In this document: positions 16,627 to 24,689 of the stretch, piece by piece
Layout: each line of letters begins with the position of its first letter
Position numbering within the stretch: the first letter of the stretch is position 1
Origin: Streptomyces roseoviridis
Lineage (GTDB): Bacteria > Actinomycetota > Actinomycetes > Streptomycetales > Streptomycetaceae
NCBI RefSeq assembly: GCF_039535235.1
Contig: NZ_BAAAWU010000001.1
Coordinates: forward strand, 2,852,001 to 2,916,000
Direction of reading: 5' to 3'
Length of the DNA stretch: 64,000 bases
The notes under the pieces: model-generated
Databases searched by the model: none
The model's input: the letters and a program-made list of their open reading frames with translations, nothing else
What the model was told of the DNA's origin: nothing
Translations under genes and position numbers: made by a program

Positions 16627-17076
16627 ATGGACCTCACTGTCGTCGCGTACGTCGTCTATCTGCTCATCAGCGTCGGGCTCACCGTCTGGGTCGCCCGCAC
16701 CCTCAGCCGCAACGGCAAGGTCTTCCTCGCCGACGTGCTGCGCGGCGACGAGAAGCTCGCCGACGCCGTGAACCATCTGCTCGTCGTCGGCTTCTACCTC
16801 GTCAACTTCGGCTTCGTCGCCCTCTATCTGAGCCAGGACGAGGCCGTCACGGACGCCCGCCGGCTCTTCGAGGCCCTCTCGGTCAAGCTCGGCGTCGTGC
16901 TGCTCGTCCTCGGCGTGATGCACCTCGCCAACGTCTACGTCCTCAACAAGATCCGCCGCCGGAGCGTCATGGAGCGCACCCACGTCCCGCCGGTTCCGCC
17001 GCAGGGCTGGACCGCCCCCGGCAGGCCCGGCCCCCAGGGCCCCGGCCCCTGGGCGACCCCGGCCACCGGCGCCTGA
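16627..17076 (+). CDS. Small integral membrane protein under TetR-type operators
   Basis: 149 residues. Helices are visible near 4-24 (VVAYVVYLLISVGLTVWVA), 48-68 (VNHLLVVGFYLVNFGFVALYL) and 85-108 (LSVKLGVVLLVLGVMHLANVYVL), followed by a Pro/Gly-rich cytoplasmic tail. No known transporter signature was recognised. The ATG at 16627 follows GGGAGCGTGAGGGC. It is first of three same-strand genes (with the DCC protein at 17096 and TetR at 17587), spacing 19 and 23 nt, so they probably form one operon. Confidence 0.8.
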   Translation: MDLTVVAYVVYLLISVGLTVWVARTLSRNGKVFLADVLRGDEKLADAVNHLLVVGFYLVNFGFVALYLSQDEAVTDARRLFEALSVKLGVVLLVLGVMHLANVYVLNKIRRRSVMERTHVPPVPPQGWTAPGRPGPQGPGPWATPATGA

Positions 17077-17095
17077 CACCCCGGCCGGGCACCCG

Positions 17096-17563
17096 ATGAA
17101 CCGGAACGCGCCGGTACGGCACCTGACCGTCCTTTACGACGCCGACTGCCCGCTCTGCGTCCACCTGCGGCACTGGCTGCTGCGCCAGCCCCAGCTCGTA
17201 CCGCTGCACCTCGTCCCGGCCGGCTCCCAGGAGGCGCGGCGGCGCTTCCCGGCCCTCGACCACGACTCCACCCTGCGGGAGATCACCGTGATCGGGGACG
17301 GCGGCCAGGTCTACCGCTCCACCGCCGCCTGGATCGTCTGCCTGTGGGCGCTGGCCGAACACCGGCCCAGGGCCCACTGGCTGGCCACCCCGGCCGGACA
17401 GCCCTTCGCCCGCGCCACCGTCCTCGCCGCCGCCAAGTGGCGCGAACTCCTCAAGACCGACACCGGGGACGGGGCGGCCGGAGACGGGGCGGCCGGGGAC
17501 GGGGCGGGCGGGAGCGGAGCCTGCGGAGACGGGCGGTGCGGGAGACCCGGCGCCTCCGGCTAG
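17096..17563 (+). CDS. DCC-family thiol-disulfide oxidoreductase-like protein (DUF393)
   Basis: 155 residues. TVLYDADCPLCVHLRHWLLRQ near the start is the DxxCPLC signature of the DUF393/DCC family, which resembles thioredoxin-fold enzymes with a CxxC pair. TVIGDGGQVYRSTAAWIVCLWAL is the second conserved block. The C-terminal 30 residues are Gly/Asp/Ala repeats (GDGAAGDGAAGDGAGG) encoded by short tandem repeats and are probably disordered. It lies between the membrane protein and TetR gene, suggesting a shared redox or membrane-stress response (inference). Confidence 0.8.
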   Translation: MNRNAPVRHLTVLYDADCPLCVHLRHWLLRQPQLVPLHLVPAGSQEARRRFPALDHDSTLREITVIGDGGQVYRSTAAWIVCLWALAEHRPRAHWLATPAGQPFARATVLAAAKWRELLKTDTGDGAAGDGAAGDGAGGSGACGDGRCGRPGASG

Positions 17564-17586
17564 GCTCAGGACCCGTGGAGAACGCG

Positions 17587-18327
17587 ATGGAAGAGAAGCA
17601 GGACCGGCCCGCCAAGGCTCCCAAGAGCGAGCAGACCCGCGCGCTCATCCTGGAGACCGCGCTCCGGCTGTTCAAAGAGCGCGGCTACGACAAGACGACC
17701 ATGCGGGCCATCGCGCAGGAGGCCGGGGTCTCCGTCGGCAACGCGTACTACTACTTCTCCTCCAAGGAGCACCTCGTCCAGGGCTTCTACGACCGGATCG
17801 CCGAGGAGCACCAGGCGGCGGTCCGGCCCATCCTGGAGAGCGGCGAGAAGGACCTGACCGCCCGCATCCGCGGGGTGCTCCTCGCCTGGCTCGACATCGC
17901 CGAGCCGTACCACGAGTTCGCCGCCCAGTTCTTCAAGAACGCCGCCGACCCGGACAGCCCGCTCAGCCCCTTCTCCCCCGAGTCGGAGGGCCCGCGCGAG
18001 GCCGCGATCGAGGTCCACCGGCAGGTCATCCGCGGCGCCTCGGTGAAGGTCGACCCCGAACTCGCCGAGCCGCTGCCGCGGTTGCTGTGGCTCCAGCAGA
18101 TGGGCCTGGTGCTGTTCTGGGTCTACGACCGCTCCGAGGGCGCCGCCAACAGCCGCCGCCTGGTGGAACGGCTGGCCCCGGTCACCGCCCGGGCCATCTC
18201 GCTCTCCCGCTTCCGCATCCTGCGCCCGCTGGTCACCGACGTCCACGACGTCCTGTCCGACTTCATGCCGACGGCGGCCGGGATGGCGGCCTCCGGCAAG
18301 CCGAAGCGCGGCAACCGCAAGGCGTGA
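17587..18327 (+). CDS. TetR-family transcriptional regulator, probable local repressor
   Basis: 246 residues. The N-terminal HTH is complete: TRALILETALRLFKERGYDKTTMRAIAQEAGVSVGNAYYYFSSKEHLVQGFYDRI. A long helical ligand-binding domain and a basic tail (GKPKRGNRKA) follow. The ATG at 17587 has GGAG six nt upstream; a GTG at 17575 lies 8 nt after TAGGCT and could be a leaderless start. Location two genes after the twin palindromes at 16556-16612 suggests autoregulation of the operon. Confidence 0.88.
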   Translation: MEEKQDRPAKAPKSEQTRALILETALRLFKERGYDKTTMRAIAQEAGVSVGNAYYYFSSKEHLVQGFYDRIAEEHQAAVRPILESGEKDLTARIRGVLLAWLDIAEPYHEFAAQFFKNAADPDSPLSPFSPESEGPREAAIEVHRQVIRGASVKVDPELAEPLPRLLWLQQMGLVLFWVYDRSEGAANSRRLVERLAPVTARAISLSRFRILRPLVTDVHDVLSDFMPTAAGMAASGKPKRGNRKA

Positions 18328-18391
18328 CGTACGGCCGCGGGGGCGAGGCCGGGCCTCCCGGCCCGGCCGGGATGGCGGAGTCCGACCGGCC

Positions 18392-19951
18392 TCAGATCCA
18401 GCTGAGCTCCCACAGGCGCCAGATGCCCGTACCGTCCGACAGGTACTGCGAACCGGCCACCGCCTCCGTCGACAGCACGTAGTCCTTCTTCTGCCACAGC
18501 GGCACCAGCGGCACCTCCTTGGCGACCTCGGCCTGGACGGCCTTGAAGTCGGCGGTCGCCCGGGCCCGGTCACCGTACTGCTGCGTCGCGGTGATCAGCG
18601 CGTCGATCACGGGGCTCGAAAAGCCGTTGTGCAGGGTGTTGTCCTTGCCGACGAGCGGGGCGGTGAAGCTGTCGGAGTCCGGGAAGTCGGGGACCCAGCC
18701 CACCGTGTACGCGTCGAACTCGCCCGCCGCGTACTTCTTCTGGAAGGACTGCCACTCGACGGACCGGACCTCGACCTCGAACAGCCCGGTCTCCTCCAGC
18801 TGCCTCTTCAGCTCGGCCGCCTCGGCCGCGTAGGCGGCGTCCTCGCGGTGGCCGAGGGTGAACTTCACCGGGGTGTCGACGTCGGCGTCCCCCAGCAGCT
18901 TCTTCGCGACGGCGGCGCTGGGCTCCGGATAGCGGTCGTAGAAGGCCGTGCTGTGGCCGAGGAAGCCCCGCGGGATGAGGGAGTACAGCGGCTCGACGGT
19001 GCCCTTGTACGGACCGGTGGTGATGGCCGGGCGGTCGACCAGGGCCGCGACGGCCTGCCGGACCGCCTTCTTCGCCATCGCCGAGCCGGGCCGCACGTTG
19101 AAGTTGAGGTTGCGGGTCTCGGCACTCTCGGCCTCGGTGATCCGGGTGCCCTGCTGCGGACCCTCCTCCAGCGCTTTGATGAAGTCCGGCGGCATCTGCC
19201 GGTGCGTCACCTCCACCTGCTTGTTCTTCCAGGCGTCGGCGAGCTGCCCGGACTCCTTGAAGTACTTCACGACGACCGTCCGCCCGGCCTTGCCGAGGGC
19301 GCCCCGGTAGCGGGGATTGGGCTCCAGGCGGGCACTGACGCCCGGCCGGTAGTCCTTGAGCACGTACGGCCCCGAGCCGTCGACCGCGTCGCCGCCGCGC
19401 AGCGCCCCGGCCGGGTAGGCGGTGCGGTCGACGATGGAGCCGGCGCCGGTGGCGAGCTTCAAGGGGAAGGTGGCGTCCCGGCCGCTGAGCTGGAAGGTGA
19501 CCTTCCGCCCGTCGGCCACGACCTTCTTCAGGGTCGGGAACAGCGGCTGCGGACCGACGTCCGCCTTGATCGCCAGCATCCGTTCGAAGGAGTGTCGGAC
19601 GTCCTCACCGGTGATCTCGCGGCCGTTCGCGAAGGTGAGGTCGTCGCGGAGCGTGCACTGGTACGTGGTCAGCCGCGTGCCGACGAACCTGCAGCTCTCG
19701 GCGGCGTCGGGCACCGGGGTCGTGAAGCCGGGCTTGAAGGTCAGGAGCGACTGGTAGACGTTGCTGTACATCGCCCAGGAACCGGCGTCGTAGGCACCGG
19801 CCGGATCGAGCGAGGTCACCTCGTCCGTGGTGCCGACGGTGATCGGGTCGGTCCGCACGTCGTCGGAGGGCAGCAGCTGCCAGCCGCCGATCCCGGCGGC
19901 GAGGACGACCCCACAAGTGACCAGAACGCGCAGACGGACCGTCGACCGCAT
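18392..19951 (-). CDS. ABC transporter peptide/solute-binding protein (family 5), orphan
   Basis: 519 residues. The N-terminus MRSTVRLRVLVTCGVVLAAGIGGWQLLPSDD is a hydrophobic signal or anchor without a lipobox Cys, unusual for Gram-positive binding proteins. The body is SBP family 5: ITVGTTDEVTSLDPAGAYD at the start, then LRDDLTFANGREITGEDVRHSFERML, NLNFNVRPGSAMAKKAVRQAVAALVDR and VDTPVKFTLGHREDAAYAAEAAELKRQLEETG. It would bind oligopeptides or similar solutes outside the membrane. No permease or ATPase gene is adjacent. The ATG at 19951 is preceded by AAGGAAG. Confidence 0.85.
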   Translation of the reverse strand: MRSTVRLRVLVTCGVVLAAGIGGWQLLPSDDVRTDPITVGTTDEVTSLDPAGAYDAGSWAMYSNVYQSLLTFKPGFTTPVPDAAESCRFVGTRLTTYQCTLRDDLTFANGREITGEDVRHSFERMLAIKADVGPQPLFPTLKKVVADGRKVTFQLSGRDATFPLKLATGAGSIVDRTAYPAGALRGGDAVDGSGPYVLKDYRPGVSARLEPNPRYRGALGKAGRTVVVKYFKESGQLADAWKNKQVEVTHRQMPPDFIKALEEGPQQGTRITEAESAETRNLNFNVRPGSAMAKKAVRQAVAALVDRPAITTGPYKGTVEPLYSLIPRGFLGHSTAFYDRYPEPSAAVAKKLLGDADVDTPVKFTLGHREDAAYAAEAAELKRQLEETGLFEVEVRSVEWQSFQKKYAAGEFDAYTVGWVPDFPDSDSFTAPLVGKDNTLHNGFSSPVIDALITATQQYGDRARATADFKAVQAEVAKEVPLVPLWQKKDYVLSTEAVAGSQYLSDGTGIWRLWELSWI

Positions 19952-20134
19952 GAGACGTGCTTCCTTTGTCGCGTACCCCACCCCAGTCGCGACCGGCTCG
20001 CGCCGCCCGCGATGGCGCCACCCAACCACACGGCCTTCACTGGTGGAAGGGTAAACCTTCACACCGCACGCATATGTCCAGGGATAAGGGGTTTCGGGTG
20101 ACCGAACGGTACGTATCAGTCACCAAGCGCTCCG

Positions 20135-21580
20135 TCACGCCGACGTCGACGCCAGCTCCACCACGGTGATGTCGGACGGCGCGCCGACCCGGACCGGCGG
20201 CCCCCACGCACCCGCGCCGCGCGACACGTACAGCTGGGTGTCGCCGTAGCGTTCCAGGCCCGCCACCGTCGGATTGGCGAGCTCGGCGAGGAAGTTGCCG
20301 GGCCAGAGCTGGCCGCCGTGGGTGTGCCCGGAGAGCTGGAGGTCGACGCCGTGCCGGACGGCGTCGTCGATGACGACCGGCTGGTGCGCGAGCAGCACGG
20401 CGGTGCGGGCCCGGTCGCGGTCCCCGAGGGCCTTCGCGAAGTCGGGGCCCTGCCCCACGCTCTCGCCCGCCACGTCGTCGACGCCGGCGAGGTCGAAGCC
20501 CGCGCCGATCTCCACGCGCGCGTTGCGCAGCGGCCGTAGGCCGAGCTCGCGGACGTGGTCGACCCAGGCGTCGGCGCCGGAGAAGTACTCGTGGTTGCCC
20601 GTCACGAAGAACGCCCCGTCCCGTGCCCGCAGCCGGGCGAGCGGTTCGGCGGCGGACCCGAGGTTCTCCACCGTGCCGTCGACCAGGTCGCCGACGACGG
20701 CGACCAGGTCGGGCTGCGTGGCGTTGATCGTGTCGACGATCCGCTGGGTGTGGGCGCGGCCGAGGATGGGGCCGATGTGGATGTCGGAGACGACGGCGAT
20801 GCGGTAACCGTGCGCGCCGCGCGGCAGCCTGGCCAGCGGTACGGTGACGCGCTTCACCCGCGGGCCGCGCAGCACCCCGTACGCGCCGTGGCCCACGGTC
20901 CCGGCGGCGACGGCGGCGGCCGTGCCGGAGACGAGGCGGTTGACGAAGAGACGCCGGGAGAGACCGGGCCCCTCGGGTACGGGGGCGGGTGCCGGCCGCG
21001 ATTCCGGCGCGGGCCCGGGTTCCGGAGCGGGCTCCGTGACGGGCGCGGGCACCGGGTCCGTCACCCCCGCGGGCGCGGGCGCGGCGGCCGGCGCGGTGGC
21101 GGCCACGGGCTCGGGCGCCCCGGCCGTTGCCGGCGCCGCGGCCGGAGCGGGGGCGGGCCGCGCCACGGCCTGGGCCGGGTCGACGGCCGAGGTCCGGGGC
21201 TGGGCCGGGGCCACGGGCAGGGCCGGGGCCTGGCCCTGAGCGGGGGCCTGGGCACGGCGGGCCGCCCACCGTCGCAGCAGCGGCCGCAGCGGTTCCGTCA
21301 CCACCAGGGCGAGCGTCACGTACAGCAGCAGCGCGAGCCAGAGGAAGCCCGGCCAGGCGACGATCTGCTGGACCACGAAGGGGGCACCGGCCCGCCCGGA
21401 GACGAGCGCCGCGACCGACAGCAGCGGCAGGACGAACGCAGCGGCCGTGCCGATGCGGCGCGCCACACCGCCCGGCGCCGTCAGGTCGCGCACCAGACGC
21501 CGCCACACGTACCAGTGGACCCCGCCCAGAAGGGCGAGGACCACGACCAGCACCAGCAGGAAGACGACCACGCCCCACAT
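20135..21580 (-). CDS. Membrane-anchored calcineurin-like metallophosphoesterase
   Basis: 481 residues. Three hydrophobic segments in the first 120 (VVVFLLVLVVVLALLG, then AAAFVLPLLSVAALVSG, then WPGFLWLALLLYVTLALVV) precede a long Pro/Ala linker (about 125-215). A Tat-like or membrane-proximal segment follows (SRRLFVNRLVSGTAAAVAAG), then the phosphoesterase domain with metal ligands in VVSDIHIG, VGDLVDG, TGNHEYF and LSGHTHGGQLW. The domain order fits YkuE-type enzymes. The linker is encoded by GC-rich, near-repetitive DNA. The SCO4848-family gene lies 4 nt upstream, so they share an operon. Confidence 0.88.
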   Translation of the reverse strand: MWGVVVFLLVLVVVLALLGGVHWYVWRRLVRDLTAPGGVARRIGTAAAFVLPLLSVAALVSGRAGAPFVVQQIVAWPGFLWLALLLYVTLALVVTEPLRPLLRRWAARRAQAPAQGQAPALPVAPAQPRTSAVDPAQAVARPAPAPAAAPATAGAPEPVAATAPAAAPAPAGVTDPVPAPVTEPAPEPGPAPESRPAPAPVPEGPGLSRRLFVNRLVSGTAAAVAAGTVGHGAYGVLRGPRVKRVTVPLARLPRGAHGYRIAVVSDIHIGPILGRAHTQRIVDTINATQPDLVAVVGDLVDGTVENLGSAAEPLARLRARDGAFFVTGNHEYFSGADAWVDHVRELGLRPLRNARVEIGAGFDLAGVDDVAGESVGQGPDFAKALGDRDRARTAVLLAHQPVVIDDAVRHGVDLQLSGHTHGGQLWPGNFLAELANPTVAGLERYGDTQLYVSRGAGAWGPPVRVGAPSDITVVELASTSA

Positions 21581-21584
21581 ACCC

Positions 21585-21830
21585 CTATCCGCGCTCGCGC
21601 CGAAGTGCGCGCACGCCACGCAACCCGATCACCCCGACGACCGTCCCCAGAACAAAGGACGTGATGGCCAGCAGCAGGTGAACCCAGAAGTAGGCCGTCG
21701 GATCGCCCGCGTCGTCGAAGGCGAGACCGCTCGCGTCGTTCCAGAGGTTCTTGATGAAAGTGATCCAGATGAACCAGCTCCACACCCCGAACGCGAGCAG
21801 GAACCAGGAGACGGGCCGACTGAGCTTCAT
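21585..21830 (-). CDS. SCO4848-family small membrane protein
   Basis: 81 residues: MKLSRPVSWFLLAFGVWSWFIWITFIKNLW, then AYFWVHLLLAITSFVLGTVVGVIGLRGVRALRRE. Two membrane helices are separated by a short polar loop. The sequence matches my memory of the SCO4848 family, which is conserved at this locus in Streptomyces next to the metallophosphoesterase and the D-Ala-D-Ala carboxypeptidase. The function is unknown. It is first gene of a two-gene minus-strand operon. Confidence 0.8.
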   Translation of the reverse strand: MKLSRPVSWFLLAFGVWSWFIWITFIKNLWNDASGLAFDDAGDPTAYFWVHLLLAITSFVLGTVVGVIGLRGVRALRRERG

Positions 21831-21963
21831 GGTCCCAGTATCACCATCCGCCCCACAGGCCCAGGCGACGGGCCCGCACGGGAGCCTGCGGACGGGTGGA
21901 CGAGCGGGGACGAACCGCCCCGCGGGGTTCGGCGGCAGGTTCCGGCGATGTACGTTCTCGACC

Positions 21964-23235
21964 GTGTCCGCTTCGAAAAAGACCGCGAAGACCGCATTGA
22001 CGGTCACCGCCGCCGCGCTGCTCCCCCTCCTCGCCGTGTCCCCCGCCCATGCGGACGGCAAGGACAAGCAGCCCAAGCCGCCCTCCGGCATGTCGTCCGT
22101 CGGCGGCAGGCTGCTCAGCCTCCCCGGCACCCAGGTGCGGCTCGGCCCGGGCGCCCCGGTGCTGCCCAAGGAGCTCAGCGCGCGCTCCTGGATCGTCGCG
22201 GACGCGGAGAGCGGCCAGGTCCTCGCCGCGCACAACGCGCACTGGAAGCTCGCCCCGGCCTCCACGCTGAAGATGCTGTTCGCGGACACCCTGCTGCCGA
22301 AGTTCCCCCGGACGCAGAACTACACCGTCAAGCCCGAGGACCTGGCCGGCGTCGGCGCCGGGTCCAGCCTGGTCGGCATCAAGGAGAAGCAGACCTACAG
22401 CGTCCACGACCTGTGGCTGGGCGTCTTCCTGCGCTCGGGCAACGACGCCGTGCACGTCCTGACCGCGATGAACAACGGCAAGGAGCAGACCGTCCGGGAC
22501 ATGCAGGCGCGCGCGGACGAGCTCCAGGCCCTGGACACCGTCGTGAAGTCCCCGGACGGCTACGACGAGCCGCACCAGGTCTCCTCCGCGTACGACCTCA
22601 CCCTCATCGCCCGCAGCGGCATGCAGAACCCGGACTTCCGCGAGTACGCCGCGACGCCGCGCGCCGCGTTCCCCGGTGAGCTCAAGCCCGGCAAGAAGCG
22701 CGAGACCTTCGAGATCCAGAACACCAACCGGCTGCTCACGGGCGACCTCGGCGTCCCCGCGTACCAGGGCATCGCCGGCGTCAAGAACGGCAACACCACG
22801 CACGCCGGGGCGACCTTCACGGGCGTCGCCGAGCGCAACGGCCGGGTGCTGCTCGTCACCGTCATGAACCCCTCGTCGAAGGAGCAGCACGCCGTCTACA
22901 AGGAGACCGCGCGGCTGCTCGACTGGGGCTTCGCGGCGGCCGGCAAGGTGACGCCGGTGGGCGAGCTGGTGCCGCCGAGGTCGGTGCGTACGACGCCGGC
23001 CGCGGACTCGGGGACGGACGGCGGTTCGACGCCCGCGCCCGGCGAGAACGCGCCGGCCGGCACCGACCAGGCGGCCGTGGCGCAGGAGAAGTCGGGCGGC
23101 GCGGGCATCGCGCTCGCCGTGGCGGGCGGCATGCTCGTCCTGATCGCGGGCGCCGTCTTCCTGGTCAACCGGCGCTGGCCGCAGGCGGCTACGGGCCGGA
23201 CGGCCCCTCCGGTCGACGAGAGCGTGAATCCCTGA
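21964..23235 (+). CDS. D-alanyl-D-alanine carboxypeptidase (penicillin-binding protein, S11)
   Basis: 423 residues. The signal peptide KTAKTALTVTAAALLPLLAVSPAHA is followed by the DD-peptidase domain: active-site STLK in PASTLKMLFAD, the SGN triad in RSGNDAVHVL, and KNG (normally KTG) in IAGVKNGNTTHAGATF. A Ser/Pro linker and one C-terminal membrane helix (GIALAVAGGMLVLIAGAVFLVNRRW) anchor it. It trims pentapeptides in the wall. The GTG at 21964 lies 7 nt after TACGTT (21951-21956) with no Shine-Dalgarno, suggesting a leaderless message. Its 3' end overlaps the convergent YihY gene by 47 bp. Confidence 0.9.
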   Translation: MSASKKTAKTALTVTAAALLPLLAVSPAHADGKDKQPKPPSGMSSVGGRLLSLPGTQVRLGPGAPVLPKELSARSWIVADAESGQVLAAHNAHWKLAPASTLKMLFADTLLPKFPRTQNYTVKPEDLAGVGAGSSLVGIKEKQTYSVHDLWLGVFLRSGNDAVHVLTAMNNGKEQTVRDMQARADELQALDTVVKSPDGYDEPHQVSSAYDLTLIARSGMQNPDFREYAATPRAAFPGELKPGKKRETFEIQNTNRLLTGDLGVPAYQGIAGVKNGNTTHAGATFTGVAERNGRVLLVTVMNPSSKEQHAVYKETARLLDWGFAAAGKVTPVGELVPPRSVRTTPAADSGTDGGSTPAPGENAPAGTDQAAVAQEKSGGAGIALAVAGGMLVLIAGAVFLVNRRWPQAATGRTAPPVDESVNP

Positions 23236-24202
23236 CGTCCGGGTCGCCGGCGTCCGGTGCGCCGCCGGCGTCCCCGTCTCCGGCGTCCCGGTCTCCGGCC
23301 GCCGGGGCGCCGGCCTCCGCGTCGGCGGCGGGTGCCCCGCCGTCGGACCGGGCCCTGGCGCCGGTGGCCGTCCAGGCCGCGCAGAACAGCAGCAGTTTCG
23401 CCATGAAGTTGATCCACAGGAGCAGGGCGACCGGCACGCCGAACGCCCCGTACATCGACTTCGCCGCGACGCCCTTCATGTAGCCGCCGAGCAGCAGTTT
23501 CAGCAGCTCGAAGCCGACCGCGCCGAGCAGCGCCGCGATCACCAGGTCGCGGCGCTGCGGCTCGACGCCGGGCAGCAGCGTCAGGACGTACGACAGGATC
23601 AGGAAGTCGGCGACGACCGCCACCAGGACCGCGGCGGCCTCCAGCAGGATCCCGCCGGCGCCCTCGTGCGAGACGCCGACCCGTTCGGCGGACCAGCCGA
23701 CGGCGGTGGAGCCGAGCCAGGAGGCGGCGAGCGAGCCGAGCATGACGCCGCCGAGGCCGAGCAGCACGACCGCGTCCTTGCCCTTGCGCAGGACCGGGTT
23801 GTCCTCGTCGGCGTCGTCCAGGCCCCAGACCGCCCGCAGGCACTCGCGCATGGAGCCGACCCAGCCGATGCCCGTGAAGAGCAGCACGGCGCCCGCGACC
23901 AGTCCGACGGTGCCGGCGTTGTCGACGAGGCCGCCGATGTCGAGCTGTTCGGAGATGCCGGGGACCTGGTCGGCGATCTTCGCCTCGATCCGGTCGAGCT
24001 GTTCGGCGGACAGCAGCGCGGCGCCGATCGCGGCGGCGACGGTGATCAGCGGGAACAGCGACAGGAAGCTGATGAAGGTGAGGGCGGCGGCGAGCCGGGT
24101 CCAGTGGACCTGGTCGAGGGTCTCGTACGAGCGCCAGGCGTGGGTCTTCATCAGGCGGGCCGCCCAGGGGCCGACGACGGGGAGCTTGGTCAGCCAGTCC
24201 AT
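23189..24202 (-). CDS. YihY/BrkB-family inner membrane protein
   Basis: 337 residues. Helices include RLAAALTFISFLSLFPLITVAAAIGAALL (about 36-64), VGLVAGAVLLFTGIGWVGSMRECLRAVWG, VVLLGLGGVMLGSLAASW, a segment starting LLEAAAVLVAVVADFLILSYV, and MYGAFGVPVALLLWINFMAKLLLFCAAW. The ALTFISFLSLFP and FGVPVALLLWINF blocks define the YihY (formerly ribonuclease BN) family, whose function is unsettled. The C-terminal 55 residues are a disordered Gly/Asp/Ala tail. It is the last gene of the PAP2-UbiA-GtrA-YihY unit, 16 nt after GtrA. Confidence 0.88.
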   Translation of the reverse strand: MDWLTKLPVVGPWAARLMKTHAWRSYETLDQVHWTRLAAALTFISFLSLFPLITVAAAIGAALLSAEQLDRIEAKIADQVPGISEQLDIGGLVDNAGTVGLVAGAVLLFTGIGWVGSMRECLRAVWGLDDADEDNPVLRKGKDAVVLLGLGGVMLGSLAASWLGSTAVGWSAERVGVSHEGAGGILLEAAAVLVAVVADFLILSYVLTLLPGVEPQRRDLVIAALLGAVGFELLKLLLGGYMKGVAAKSMYGAFGVPVALLLWINFMAKLLLFCAAWTATGARARSDGGAPAADAEAGAPAAGDRDAGDGDAGGAPDAGDPDVRDSRSRRPEGPSGP

Positions 24203-24218
24203 GTCGTGCGCGTCTCCC

Positions 24219-24689
24219 TCAGGCGGCGGGGCTCTTGCGGAACACCAGGGTCCGCGTACCCCAGAATCGCAGACAGGTCGCCAGGAACATGCCCACGCCG
24301 AGCCCTGACACCGTGTCGGCGCGGGCGGAGGTGAGCCCGAGGCCGTGGTGGGAGACGGCGAGGCAGAGCAGCTGGACGGCGGCGCCGGCGAGGTTCACGG
24401 CGAAGAAGGCGGCGTACTCGCGCAGGGCGGGGGCGGCGCGGCGGCGGTAGGGGCCGAGGGCGTTGCCGAGGTAGGCGACGGTGCAGCCGGCCACGAAGGA
24501 GCAGACCTTGGCGGCGATCGGGTCCTGGCCGTGGGCGGCGCGCAGCCACAGGAAGACGCCCAGGTCGACGGCGTAGGCCACGCCGCCGACCGCGAGGAAT
24601 CCGAGCACCTCGCGCGGATGGGCGCGGCCGCCCGTGCGGCGGCCGGCGCGGGCGCCGGTGTGCCGGGGGTCCGGGGAACGCCGGCTCAC
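24219..24689 (-). CDS. GtrA-family membrane protein
   Basis: 156 residues from the GTG at 24689, which overlaps the prenyltransferase stop (GTGA). Four helices are visible: EVLGFLAVGGVAYAVDLGVFLWL, a second around SFVAGCTVAYLGNALGPYRR, a third at EYAAFFAVNLAGAAVQLLCLAVS, and SGLGVGMFLATCLRFWGTRTLVF. The GGVAYAVDLGVF and FWGTRTLVFR motifs fit GtrA. Mycobacterial GtrA protein Rv3789, beside dprE1, has been linked to the decaprenyl-phosphoryl-arabinose pathway, and the gene company here agrees. Confidence 0.88.
   Translation of the reverse strand: MSRRSPDPRHTGARAGRRTGGRAHPREVLGFLAVGGVAYAVDLGVFLWLRAAHGQDPIAAKVCSFVAGCTVAYLGNALGPYRRRAAPALREYAAFFAVNLAGAAVQLLCLAVSHHGLGLTSARADTVSGLGVGMFLATCLRFWGTRTLVFRKSPAA

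Noticed and set aside
20097..20124. GGTGAC-N16-GTCACC inverted repeat upstream of the solute-binding protein
   Set aside because: Only six paired bases per arm around a long non-symmetric centre; expected by chance at this GC content.
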